Source: Nocardioides dokdonensis FR1436
Lineage (GTDB): Bacteria > Actinomycetota > Actinomycetes > Propionibacteriales > Nocardioidaceae
Direction: 5' to 3'
Assembly: GCF_001653335.1 (NCBI RefSeq)
Contig: NZ_CP015079.1
Location: forward strand, 1,178,001 to 1,242,000
DNA: 64,000 nt
The position numbers and the translations under genes were made by a program. The notes beneath the pieces are model-generated. The model saw only the letters and a list, made by a program, of their open reading frames with translations. It was not told the origin of the DNA and made no database searches. Positions 26,045 through 33,950 of this stretch are shown here, in pieces; positions within the stretch are counted from its first letter, which is position 1; the number at the start of each line of letters is the position of its first letter.

Positions 26045-27058
26045 ATGACTTCCGATCTCATCCCGCTCGACCGCCTCGCCCCCGCCATCGTCGCGGCCAC
26101 GGGCGACGCGCGCTGGGCCCACCCACGCGCCGAGCTGATCAGCGGCGGCAAGTCCAACCTGACCTTCATCCTGAGCAGCGATGCCGGTGAGCTGGTGCTG
26201 CGACGTCCCCCCACCGGTGAGCTGCTGCCCAGCGCCCACGACATGGCGCGCGAGGCGCGGGTCCAGCAGGGACTCGCCGGGACCGACGTGCCGGTGGCCA
26301 GGGTGGTGCTCAGCGACGCGGGCGAGCTGATCGGCATCGGCTGCTACGTGATGGAGAAGGTCCCCGGTCACGTGATCCGCGCCGACCTGCCTGCAGGCTA
26401 CGCCGACCGTCCTGACCAGCGCCGGACCATCGGACTGGTCTTCGCCGACACCCTGGCCGCGCTGCACGCGGTCGACCCGGGGGCGGTCGGCCTCGGCGAC
26501 TACGGCCGCCCCGCGGGATTCATGGCGCGACAGGTGCGCCGCTGGACCGGGCAGTGGGAGGCCAGCCGGACCCATGAGGTCGAGGAGATCGACGAGCTGG
26601 GTCGTCGGCTGGCCGCTGCCGTTCCCGAGCAGCAGCGGGCCACGATCGTGCACGGGGACTTCCGCCTCGACAACGTCGTCCTCGACGCCGCCGACCCGGG
26701 GCGGATCAACGCGGTCCTGGACTGGGAGCTCTCCACCCTGGGCGACCCGCTCTCCGACGTCGGCCTGCTGATGCTGTTCTGGCGCACCGAGGGCGAGCCG
26801 TCGCTGAGCCTGATCCCCGGCGTCACCCACCTGCCCGGCTTCCCCAGCCGCGACGAGATGCTCCAGCGGTACGCCGACGTCTCGGGCGCCGATCTCTCCG
26901 ACATGGCCTTCTACGAGGCCTTCGCACACTACAAGTTCGCGATCATCGCCCAGGGCGTGCAGGTGCGGGCCGCCGCCGGGGCGATGGGTGGCCAGGACTT
27001 CGGCAACCTCGACGACGAGATCCGCCAGCTCGGCCAGTCCGGCCTCGAGCTCGTCTGA
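26045..27058 (+). CDS. APH-type phosphotransferase family protein (ACAD10/11-associated type)
   Basis: 337 residues. It has the aminoglycoside phosphotransferase-like fold: GGKSNLTFIL as the loop, then LVLRRPP with the ATP-binding lysine replaced by Arg, the catalytic loop IVHGDFRLDNVVLD and the metal site VLDWELSTLGDP. Homologues occur fused to or next to acyl-CoA dehydrogenases (as in human ACAD10 and ACAD11), where they phosphorylate 4-hydroxyacyl-CoA for removal of the hydroxyl group. The acyl-CoA dehydrogenase gene follows 44 bases later, which supports that role here. It is the first gene of the operon, facing the XRE-TetR regulator. Confidence 0.85.
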   Translation: MTSDLIPLDRLAPAIVAATGDARWAHPRAELISGGKSNLTFILSSDAGELVLRRPPTGELLPSAHDMAREARVQQGLAGTDVPVARVVLSDAGELIGIGCYVMEKVPGHVIRADLPAGYADRPDQRRTIGLVFADTLAALHAVDPGAVGLGDYGRPAGFMARQVRRWTGQWEASRTHEVEEIDELGRRLAAAVPEQQRATIVHGDFRLDNVVLDAADPGRINAVLDWELSTLGDPLSDVGLLMLFWRTEGEPSLSLIPGVTHLPGFPSRDEMLQRYADVSGADLSDMAFYEAFAHYKFAIIAQGVQVRAAAGAMGGQDFGNLDDEIRQLGQSGLELV

Positions 27059-27102
27059 CCCCTGCCCGACCACAGCCCGACCTCGACTACAAGGAGATCC
27101 CC

Positions 27103-28308
27103 ATGGACTTCGCCCTCTCCCCCCAGGCCGCCGAGGCCAGCGAGAAGATGTGGGACTTCATGCGCTCCCACGTGTTCCCCGCCGAACCCGTCTGGAGCGA
27201 CTACCTCCGCGAGCACGGCGAGAACGCGCACCCACCGGTGATGGAGGACCTCAAGGCCGAGGCCCAGCGCCGCGGCCTGTGGAACCTCTTCCTGCCCAAG
27301 GTCTCCGGCCTCAGCAACCTCGAGTACGCCGCTGTGGCCGAGATCTCGGGGTGGTCACCGGTGATCGCCCCCGAGGCGATCAACTGCCAGGCCCCTGACA
27401 CCGGCAACATGGAGACCCTCGAGCTGTTCGCCACTCCCGAGCAGCGTGCGCAGTGGCTCGAGCCCCTGCTGCGGGGCGAGATCCGTTCAGCGTTCGCGAT
27501 GACCGAGCCGGACGTGGCCTCCTCCGATGCCACCAACATCACCACCCAGATCATCCGCGACGGCGACGACTACGTGATCAACGGTTGCAAGTGGTGGATC
27601 ACGGGCGCGGCCGACGAGCGCTGCAAGGTCTTCATCGTCATGGGCAAGACCGACGAGACCGCCGAGGCGCACCGCCAGCAGTCGATGATCCTGGTCCCCC
27701 GGGACACCCCCGGTGTCACGATCGTGCGCAACCTGCCGATCTTCGGCTACTCCGACCAGCACGGCCACTGCGAGATCACCTTCGACAACGTCCGGGTGCC
27801 GGCGAGCAGCCTCCTGGCCGGCGAGGGTGACGGGTTCAAGATCGCCCAGGCACGCCTGGGCCCCGGGCGGATCCACCACGCCATGCGCGCGATCGGCATG
27901 GCTGAGCGAGCCCTGGCCCTGATGGTCGACCGGGCCACGAGCCGCGTCGCCTTCGGCAAGCCGCTCTCCGAGCAGGCCAACGTCCTCGACCTGATCGCCC
28001 AGTCCCGGATCGAGATCGACCAGGCCAGGCTGCACGTCTACAACGCCGCGTGGTTGATCGACCAGCACGGCGCCAAGGGCGCCCGCAGCGAGATCTCCGC
28101 GATCAAGATCTCGGCTCCCGCCATGGCCTGCGCGGTCATCGACCGGGCCATCGAGGTCTTCGGAGGCATGGGCGTCTCCGACGACACGGTGCTCGCCTAC
28201 TTCTACGCCTGGGCCCGGGTGCTGCGCATCGTGGACGGACCCGACGCGGTGCACCGCCGCACCGTGGCTCGGGTCGAGCTCAAGAAGACCCCTCCCTACG
28301 TCGGCTGA
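27103..28308 (+). CDS. acyl-CoA dehydrogenase family protein
   Basis: 401 residues. The N-terminal helical domain, the central beta domain with FAMTEPDVASSDATNITTQI and INGCKWWITGA, and the C-terminal domain with IHHAMRAIGMAERALALM, then IEVFGGMGVSDDTVLAYFYAWARVLRIVDGPDAVHRRTVARVEL, all fit the family. It is closest to the ACAD10/ACAD11 type. It removes two hydrogens from an acyl-CoA with FAD. An AAGGAG ribosome site lies at 27091-27096. It follows the phosphotransferase gene and is followed by an SDR gene after 10 bases, so the three probably act on one acyl-CoA. Confidence 0.9.
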   Translation: MDFALSPQAAEASEKMWDFMRSHVFPAEPVWSDYLREHGENAHPPVMEDLKAEAQRRGLWNLFLPKVSGLSNLEYAAVAEISGWSPVIAPEAINCQAPDTGNMETLELFATPEQRAQWLEPLLRGEIRSAFAMTEPDVASSDATNITTQIIRDGDDYVINGCKWWITGAADERCKVFIVMGKTDETAEAHRQQSMILVPRDTPGVTIVRNLPIFGYSDQHGHCEITFDNVRVPASSLLAGEGDGFKIAQARLGPGRIHHAMRAIGMAERALALMVDRATSRVAFGKPLSEQANVLDLIAQSRIEIDQARLHVYNAAWLIDQHGAKGARSEISAIKISAPAMACAVIDRAIEVFGGMGVSDDTVLAYFYAWARVLRIVDGPDAVHRRTVARVELKKTPPYVG

Positions 28309-28318
28309 GGAGATCCCC

Positions 28319-29086
28319 ATGGACCCGCTTGCTCGTTTCCGTCTCGACGACAAGGTCGTCGTCATCACCGGCGCCAGCTCCGGGCTCGGAGTCGGCTTCG
28401 CCCGCGCCGTGGCCGCCGTCGGCGCGACGGTGGTCCTCGCGGCTCGCCGCGAGGACCGGCTCGAGGCCCTGGCCGCAGAGCTGCGGGGGCAGGGCACCAC
28501 CGTGCTGACCCGACGCACCGACGTGTCGGTGCTCGAGGACTGCGAGGCGCTCGCGGCCGCCGCGGCCGCCGACCTCGGCCGCATCGACGTGCTCGTCAAC
28601 AACGCCGGCATCGGCCTGGCAGGCAGCGCGTTGCGACAGGACCCGGACGACTACCGGCGCACCATCGACATCAACCTCAACGGCACCTACTGGATGTCTC
28701 GGGCCTGTGCGCCACACATGCCCGAGGGGTCGGCGATCGTCAACGTCGCCAGCGTGCTGGCCAGCGTCGCATCACGGTTCCCGCAGGCGGGGTACAGCGC
28801 GAGCAAGGCAGGCGTGCTGGGTCTGACCCGCGACCTCGCCCAGCAGTGGTCCAGACGCCGCGGCATCCGGGTGAACGCCCTGTGTCCGGGGTTCTTCGAC
28901 TCCGAGATCACCGCCTCCGAAGGCGCCGAGAACCTGCGCGCCATGGTGGCGGAGAGCGCCGTGCTGGGCAGGTACGGCGACCAGGAGGAGCTCGACTCCG
29001 CACTGCTCTTCCTGGCCAGCCCCGCGTCGTCCTACATGACCGGCGCCTCGCTGGTCATCGACGGGGGCCTCAGCTCCAGCGTGTGA
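28319..29086 (+). CDS. short-chain dehydrogenase/reductase (SDR), third gene of the acyl-CoA operon
   Basis: 255 residues, classical SDR. TGASSGLGVGFARAVAA is the cofactor loop, NNAGIGL the structural motif, and the catalytic S-Y-K is seen as S in VASVLASVAS and YSASKAGVLGL. ADVS-type Asp for NAD is present as RRTDVSV. It likely oxidises a 3-hydroxyacyl-CoA or a related alcohol made by the acyl-CoA dehydrogenase route. GAGGAG precedes the ATG. The P450 gene on the other strand ends 22 bases after it. Confidence 0.87.
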   Translation: MDPLARFRLDDKVVVITGASSGLGVGFARAVAAVGATVVLAARREDRLEALAAELRGQGTTVLTRRTDVSVLEDCEALAAAAAADLGRIDVLVNNAGIGLAGSALRQDPDDYRRTIDINLNGTYWMSRACAPHMPEGSAIVNVASVLASVASRFPQAGYSASKAGVLGLTRDLAQQWSRRRGIRVNALCPGFFDSEITASEGAENLRAMVAESAVLGRYGDQEELDSALLFLASPASSYMTGASLVIDGGLSSSV

Positions 29087-29099
29087 TCGTGGTGGCTCC

Positions 29100-30344
29100 C
29101 GGTGCGGGTCAGGAGGCGTTGAGCCTGACCGGGAGCCGCTTCATCCCCCGAGTCAGGATCACCCGATCCCACTCCAGCTCCTCACCCGCCAGCTCCATGC
29201 GCGGGAACCGCTCCAACAACCTCGGCACCACCACCGTGCCCTCCAACCGCGCCAACGTCGCACCCAAGCAGTAATGCACCCCCACACCGAACCCCAGGTG
29301 CCCCACACCCTTGCGCGTGATGTCGAACCGATCCGGATCCTCGAACACCTCCGGATCCCGATTCGCACCCGCCAACATCACGAACACCCGATCACCAGCA
29401 CGAATGGTCCTCCCACCCAGCTCGATGTCCTCCGCCGCGATCCGCACCACCGACTTCGCCGGCCCATCGAAACGCAACATCTCCTCGATCGCCGCACCCG
29501 CCAACGAACCGTCCGCACGCAACAGCTCCGCCTGGTCCGGATGCTCGATGAACGCCAGGACACTGTTCGCGATCAGGTTCGTCGTCGTCTCATGACCACC
29601 GAACAACAAGTTCACACAGATCGCGACCAGCTCGTCCTCGGTCAACGACTCCTCACCATCACGCGCCTGCACCAACGCTGAGGCCAGATCATCACCAGGC
29701 ACCTCACGCACCCGCTCCAACAACGCCGAGATGTAGCCCACCAGCTCCAACATCCCCACCCGCGCCCGACCATGACGATCAGGATCATCCAACGCCCCGA
29801 ACACCAGGGCCGAGATGTCATCGGACCAGTCCTTGAACCGCTCCCGATCCTGCGCAGGCACACCCAACATCGACGCGATCACGATCGCCGGCAACGGGAA
29901 CGCCACCTCACGAATCAGGTCGACCACACCATCAGCAGCCTCAGCCTCCACCCGAGCCGCCTCCACCAGCTCATCAGCGACCCGCTCCACCTCACCCCGC
30001 ATCGACGCGATGATCCGCGGCGAGAACGCCTTGTGCACCAACCGACGAAACCGCGTGTGCTCCGGCGGATCCCGAAACACCAACCACCGGTCCAACAGCT
30101 CGAACGTCTCCACCAGATCCAGATCCGGACGCGCCCGCGCCCGCTCCCGCGCAATCACCGGCGCAATCCGATCCGACGAGAAACGCCCATCCGTCATCGC
30201 CACCGACACATCCGCATGACGCGTCAACACCCACGACCGGTACCGCGCATTCCAGTACACCGGCTCCACCGCACGCAGACCACCCAGATACCCATACGGA
30301 TCCGCCACCGCACACGCCGACAACATCTCGTCATCCAACCCGGC
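29100..30344. repeat. 1,245-bp direct repeat, copy 1 (P450 gene)
   Basis: This stretch is repeated at 40403-41647 in the same orientation, shifted by 11,303 bases. I saw two differences only: T at 29126 against G at 40429 (synonymous) and A against C in the codon for residue 12 (Cys here, Gly in copy 2). Identity starts nine bases after the P450 stop and ends in codon 3, so it covers the coding region almost exactly. No inverted ends or transposase were found. Confidence 0.93.
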
Positions 30345-30350
30345 CTTCAT
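29109..30350 (-). CDS. cytochrome P450, copy 1
   Basis: 413 residues. The I-helix motif is G251-G-H-E-T-T256, ExxR is E290-M-L-R293, and the haem loop is FGVGVHYCLG with the ligand C361. DPPEHTRFRRLVHKAFS is the usual conserved stretch near residue 95. There is no membrane anchor, so it is soluble and needs a ferredoxin and reductase; both ferredoxin types and a reductase are in the island. The codons end mostly in G or T (GAT, CGT, TTG, ATT), unlike the C-ending neighbours. It starts two bases after the SCP2-type thiolase stop and is last in that operon. The substrate is unknown. Confidence 0.92.
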   Translation of the reverse strand: MKAGLDDEMLSACAVADPYGYLGGLRAVEPVYWNARYRSWVLTRHADVSVAMTDGRFSSDRIAPVIARERARARPDLDLVETFELLDRWLVFRDPPEHTRFRRLVHKAFSPRIIASMRGEVERVADELVEAARVEAEAADGVVDLIREVAFPLPAIVIASMLGVPAQDRERFKDWSDDISALVFGALDDPDRHGRARVGMLELVGYISALLERVREVPGDDLASALVQARDGEESLTEDELVAICVNLLFGGHETTTNLIANSVLAFIEHPDQAELLRADGSLAGAAIEEMLRFDGPAKSVVRIAAEDIELGGRTIRAGDRVFVMLAGANRDPEVFEDPDRFDITRKGVGHLGFGVGVHYCLGATLARLEGTVVVPRLLERFPRMELAGEELEWDRVILTRGMKRLPVRLNAS

Positions 30351-30352
30351 CG

Positions 30353-31498
30353 TCAGATCCCCCTTCGCCCGAACAGGGCCACGACGCACGCGTTCCCGTC
30401 GACGCCGGACACCCCGCCGCCCATCGTCTCGACCAGACCCACCTGCGCGCCGTCCACCTGGCGGCCTCCGGCCTCGCCGCGCAGCTGCCAGACGACCTCG
30501 GCCGCCTGGGCGACACCGGTGGCACCCAGCGGGTGCCCCCGGGAGAGCAGCCCGCCCGACGGGTTCACCGGCAGCTGACCGCCGAGGGCGGTCCGTCCGG
30601 ACTCCGCGTAGTGCCCGGCCATCCCCTGGGGGGCCAGGCCCAGGGCCTCGGTGGTGGTGAGCTCGCCGATGGTGAACGCGTCGTGGACCTCTGCGAGGTC
30701 GACGTCGTCGGGCCCCAGACCGGCCAGCTCCATGGCCGCCAGGGCCGTGTCGCTGATGAGCTGGTAGCCCCACACGTCCGGGCTGCGGTGGTCCCAGGGG
30801 CCGCCCGCCTGCTGGGCGGAGGCGAGCAGCTCGACGTCACGCGGCGAGGCCGAGGTGGCGCTGAGCACCACCGCGGCCGCACCGTCGGAGATGGGGCTGC
30901 ACTGGAGCAGCGTGAGCGGGTCGGAGATCATCACCGAGCCCAGGACCTGCTCGACGGTGTACTCGCCCGAGTACTGGGCCCGGTCGTTGTGCATGGCATG
31001 GCGGTGGTTCTTCACCGAGACCGATGCGAGCTGCTCGGGCGTGACCCGCCCCTCGTGGAGCCAACGGCTGGCCTCCATCGCGTAGAGGCTCGGCATGGCC
31101 AGCCCGGTGCGCCCCTCGGTGTCGCTCTGCTGCGGGATGATCGGCCCCTTGAACAGAGTGCTCATCTGCTCCAGCCCGAGCACCAGCACCTCCTGGTAGC
31201 GGCCCTGGCGGATCGCGGTGGCCGCCTCGTGCATGGCCGAGGTCCCGCTGGCGCAAGCGTTCTCGACGGTGATGATCGGCAGGCCGGTGAGCGCGTACCC
31301 CTGCAACGCCCGCATCGCGACCCCCGGCTCACCGAAGACGCTCCCGACGTAGACCGCGTCGAAGGGTGGGAGGACTCCACCCGCGGAGGCACGGTCGGCG
31401 AGGGCCTCGCCGACCGCCGTCCAGGCCAGCTCCGCCGGGGAGAGGTGGGACTGCTTGCCGAAGTGGGAGGTGCCTGCTCCCGTGATGAAGACGCTCAT
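30353..31498 (-). CDS. thiolase-like acyl-CoA acetyltransferase (SCP2/lipid-transfer type)
   Basis: 381 residues. The catalytic Cys lies in VENACASGTSAMHEAATA, and the thiolase histidines in LAEVHDAFTIGE and SRGHPLGATGVAQAAE. The C-terminus lacks the typical CGGGG loop of classical thiolases, as usual in the SCP2 type; ETMGGGVSGVDGNACVVALFG is in its place. Such proteins pair with a DUF35 partner and cleave or retro-aldol branched acyl-CoAs, as in steroid side-chain breakdown (Ltp2). The DUF35 gene overlaps its start by four bases. This suggests cleavage of a branched or ring-derived CoA ester. Confidence 0.85.
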   Translation of the reverse strand: MSVFITGAGTSHFGKQSHLSPAELAWTAVGEALADRASAGGVLPPFDAVYVGSVFGEPGVAMRALQGYALTGLPIITVENACASGTSAMHEAATAIRQGRYQEVLVLGLEQMSTLFKGPIIPQQSDTEGRTGLAMPSLYAMEASRWLHEGRVTPEQLASVSVKNHRHAMHNDRAQYSGEYTVEQVLGSVMISDPLTLLQCSPISDGAAAVVLSATSASPRDVELLASAQQAGGPWDHRSPDVWGYQLISDTALAAMELAGLGPDDVDLAEVHDAFTIGELTTTEALGLAPQGMAGHYAESGRTALGGQLPVNPSGGLLSRGHPLGATGVAQAAEVVWQLRGEAGGRQVDGAQVGLVETMGGGVSGVDGNACVVALFGRRGI

Positions 31499-31848
31499 GC
31501 CACGACCTCCACGACCACGTCGCCGTCGCGGGGCGCGAGGAGGCGCACGCGGGACTCGACTGCCGGTGCGCTCACCTCGGCTCCTGCGACGTGGGCCAGG
31601 ATCCGCGGACCGTCGTCGAGGTCGACGTAGGCCAGCGCGTAGGGCGGGGTCCGGTCGCCGACGGCGATCCGGACCACCGTCGAGGCGTAGACCGTGCCGG
31701 TCGGGCCGAAGCCGGCCTCCTCCACCTGACCGCCGCAGGCCGCGCACACCGGGCGGGGCGTGGCCATCGGATGGCGGCACGAACGGCACTTCACTCCGAC
31801 CACCAGCGGCCCTTCACTGGTGTCGACCTGCGGGCGCGGATCAGGCAT
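31495..31848 (-). CDS. DUF35 OB-fold/zinc-ribbon protein, thiolase partner
   Basis: 117 residues. It begins with a rubredoxin-like zinc ribbon (CRSC at about 25 and CAACG at about 41), then an OB fold (GTVYASTVVRIAVG, YALAYVDLDDGPRILAHVAG). DUF35 proteins form complexes with SCP2-type thiolases or aldolases and help bind CoA substrates. It overlaps the thiolase gene by four bases (ATGA) and is the first gene of the unit that ends with P450 copy 1. An operator copy lies at 31907-31930 upstream, with a strong hairpin between. Confidence 0.85.
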   Translation of the reverse strand: MPDPRPQVDTSEGPLVVGVKCRSCRHPMATPRPVCAACGGQVEEAGFGPTGTVYASTVVRIAVGDRTPPYALAYVDLDDGPRILAHVAGAEVSAPAVESRVRLLAPRDGDVVVEVVA

Positions 31849-31874
31849 CGGGCATGTCTCCTCGTGCGTTGGTT

Positions 31875-31900
31875 CGCAGGTCGCGCGGACGCGACCTGCG
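31875..31900 (-). promoter_or_regulatory. perfect hairpin in the leader of the DUF35 operon
   Basis: Left arm 31875-31885 and right arm 31890-31900 form an 11-base perfect stem (CGCAGGTCGCG) with a 4-base loop. It lies between the operator and the DUF35 ATG at 31848. It may end transcripts running in from the SDR gene, or be part of the leader of the DUF35 message; the sequence alone does not decide. Confidence 0.55.
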
Positions 31901-31906
31901 AGGGAC

Positions 31907-31930
31907 GTAACCAAACGATAGGTTGTTCAA
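31907..31930. promoter_or_regulatory. island operator, site 1
   Basis: Flank GTAAC, 14-base core CAAACGATAGGTTG (31912-31925), flank TTCAA. It lies upstream of the DUF35 / thiolase / P450 copy 1 unit. It is one of eight related sites; the inferred palindrome has half-sites like GTAACCAACC. Confidence 0.6.
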
Positions 31931-31960
31931 GGCGGCAATTCCAGCGCCCGCCGGTGGGGT

Positions 31961-32695
31961 TTACAAGGAGATGCCGCCGTCGACCATCAGCGTCTGCCCC
32001 TGGACCATCCCGCAGGCGGGCGAGGAGACCAGCTCGACGGCAGCCACGACATCGGACATCGCCAGGCCACGGCCACTGGGGTTCGCCCCCGCGGCCGCAT
32101 CCAGCCGGTCCTGCGCCCGGTCCCCGAACATCGTCCGGAACGCCGGAGTGTCCAGCGCGCCGGCGGCCACGGTGTTGGCGCGCACCCCACGGGGCGCGAG
32201 CTCCACGGCCAGGTAGCGGACCAGGGCCTCGCCGAGCGCCTTGGAGGGACCCAGCGCGACGTACGACGGCACGTAGCTCCTGGCCCCGCGGCTGCTGATG
32301 TAGACCAGGCTGCTGCCGGGCTTGAGGACCGGCAGCAGCCCCTGCGCCAGCGGAACCAAGGAGGTGGCGTTGACGGCGATGGCCTGGGCCAGGCGCTCCG
32401 GATCGATCTCCAGCGCGCTGCCGGTGACAGCGAGCCCCGCGCAGTGGACGAACAGGTCGAGGGAGTCGGTGACCTCCGCGACAGCCGCCACGAGCGCGTC
32501 CACCCCGGCCTGGCTGCCGACGTCGGCCTTGACGAGGTGGGTTCGCCCACCGGCCGCCTCGACGGCCGCGACCGCCTCCTGCGCCGCAGCGTCGTTGGCG
32601 TGGTAGTTGATGACCACGTCGTGACCCAGGCCGCCCCAGTGCTCGGCGATCGCACGACCGATGCCGGAGGAGCCTCCGGTGACCAGGACCGTCAT
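31961..32695 (-). CDS. SDR family oxidoreductase
   Basis: 244 residues, classical SDR. TGGSSGIGRAIAEHWGG is the cofactor loop, KADVGSQAG marks NAD-type binding, and the catalytic Tyr region is changed: YISSRGARSYVPSYVALGPSKALGEAL, where the Y-x-x-x-K spacing must be read as Y-V-A-L-G-P-S-K with a larger gap. That resembles FabI/FabL-type enoyl reductases rather than strict SDRs. It overlaps the EthD gene by four bases. The reaction is not known; it probably reduces or oxidises an intermediate of the island's pathway. Confidence 0.8.
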   Translation of the reverse strand: MTVLVTGGSSGIGRAIAEHWGGLGHDVVINYHANDAAAQEAVAAVEAAGGRTHLVKADVGSQAGVDALVAAVAEVTDSLDLFVHCAGLAVTGSALEIDPERLAQAIAVNATSLVPLAQGLLPVLKPGSSLVYISSRGARSYVPSYVALGPSKALGEALVRYLAVELAPRGVRANTVAAGALDTPAFRTMFGDRAQDRLDAAAGANPSGRGLAMSDVVAAVELVSSPACGMVQGQTLMVDGGISL

Positions 32696-33030
32696 GCCGG
32701 GCTCAGCTCTGCCTCGACCTCGGTGCCGATGCCGACCTCGAGACTCACCCCGAAGCGCTCGATCATCACGCCGGCATCGGCCCGCATGGCGGCGAACTCC
32801 GGGGACTGCTCGCTGGCCTGCAGGTCCGCCTCGGAGTCGTAGTGGAGCTCGGCGACCCGGTAGAACGAGGGGTCGCTGCCCCCCAGGTTGGTGTCGGTGC
32901 GGATCGCCACGAGCTTGCGCAGGTGCGGCGACCGCGCCGCGGCCGGGAGGTGGACCTCCGCGTAGTGCTTCTCGAAGGCCTCGACGTCCTCGCTCTTGGG
33001 CGCTGACCAGCAGGCGATGATCTTGTACAT
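32692..33030 (-). CDS. EthD family protein
   Basis: 112 residues, ferredoxin-like alpha/beta-barrel fold. The EthD pattern is visible: KIIACWSAPKSEDVEAFEKHYAEVHLPAA has the conserved HY..H.P block, and LHYDSEADLQASEQSPEFAAM the second half. EthD proteins are needed with some P450 systems, such as the ethyl tert-butyl ether monooxygenase EthABCD, though their reaction is not well understood; others are dehydratases or decarboxylases. It lies between two SDR genes and overlaps the first. The P450 link fits this island. Confidence 0.8.
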   Translation of the reverse strand: MYKIIACWSAPKSEDVEAFEKHYAEVHLPAAARSPHLRKLVAIRTDTNLGGSDPSFYRVAELHYDSEADLQASEQSPEFAAMRADAGVMIERFGVSLEVGIGTEVEAELSPA

Positions 33031-33095
33031 GGTGTCTCCTGAGTTCTCGAGGGTGTGTGGGGGACGGCTTGAGGTGCGGGCGCGGGACCTGACGG

Positions 33096-33857
33096 TCAGC
33101 GGGAGCCCATCCGCATTCCGGCGTCGAGCCGGATGGTCTCGGCATTGAGCATCGGGTTGGCGATCACGTGCTCGACCAGGCTGGCGAACTCGTCCGGGTC
33201 CCCGGCCCGCGAGGGGTGGGGCACCTGGGCAGCGAGCGAGGCCTGCACCTCCTCGGGCTGCAGGTCCACGAGCGGCGTCCGGAAGAAGCCGGGCGCGATC
33301 GTGTTGACCCGGATCCGGTGCTTGGCCAGGTCACGGGCGACCGGCAGCGTCATGCCGACGAGGGCCGCCTTCGAGGCCGAGTACGCCGCCTGCCCGACCT
33401 GGCCGTCGTACGCCGCGGCGGAGGCGGTGTTGATGATGACGCCACGCTCCTCGCCCTCGAGCGGACGTGCCACCATGGCCTGGGCGGTGAGCCGGAGCAC
33501 GTTGAAGGTCCCGACGAGGTTCACCTCCAGGATCTTGCGGAACTCCTCCAGCGGGAACGGACCGTCCCGGCCGACCACCCGGAAGGCGTTGCCGATCCCG
33601 GCGCAGTTGACGGCCACGCAGAGGTCGCCGAGGCTCTCTGCGAGCTCGATCGCGGCGTTGACCTGATCGGTGTCCGTGACGTCCGCCGGCGCGAAGCGCA
33701 CCTGCTCGCCGAGCTCGGCGGCGGTCTCGTCGCCGGGCGAGGAGGGCAGGTCGACGATCACGACCAGCATTCCCGCCCCGGCCAGGCGCCGTGCGGTGGC
33801 ACGCCCCAGACCCGATGCGCCTCCTGTGACGAGTGCGACCCTTCCGGTCACCTCCAT
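33096..33857 (-). CDS. SDR, 3-hydroxyacyl-CoA dehydrogenase-like (HSD17B10 type)
   Basis: 253 residues. TGGASGLGRATARRLAGAG is the cofactor loop, VDLPSSPGD places an Asp for NAD, NCAGIGNA is the structural motif and YSASKAALVGM holds the catalytic Tyr and Lys. The long EGEERGVIINTASAAAYDGQVGQAAYSASKA block is typical of type-II 3-hydroxyacyl-CoA dehydrogenases. It would oxidise a 3-hydroxyacyl-CoA to the 3-oxo form before thiolase cleavage. It lies 93 bases after the PaaK-like ligase on the same strand, probably in one operon. Confidence 0.83.
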   Translation of the reverse strand: MEVTGRVALVTGGASGLGRATARRLAGAGMLVVIVDLPSSPGDETAAELGEQVRFAPADVTDTDQVNAAIELAESLGDLCVAVNCAGIGNAFRVVGRDGPFPLEEFRKILEVNLVGTFNVLRLTAQAMVARPLEGEERGVIINTASAAAYDGQVGQAAYSASKAALVGMTLPVARDLAKHRIRVNTIAPGFFRTPLVDLQPEEVQASLAAQVPHPSRAGDPDEFASLVEHVIANPMLNAETIRLDAGMRMGSR

Positions 33858-33950
33858 GGTCTGGTCCTCCTGGCTCGGGTGCTGGCTCTGGTGCGGACGT
33901 GAGGCTGGCTCTGGTGCGGGCGGGCGCGCGCTGGCCGGCCGGGCAGCCGG

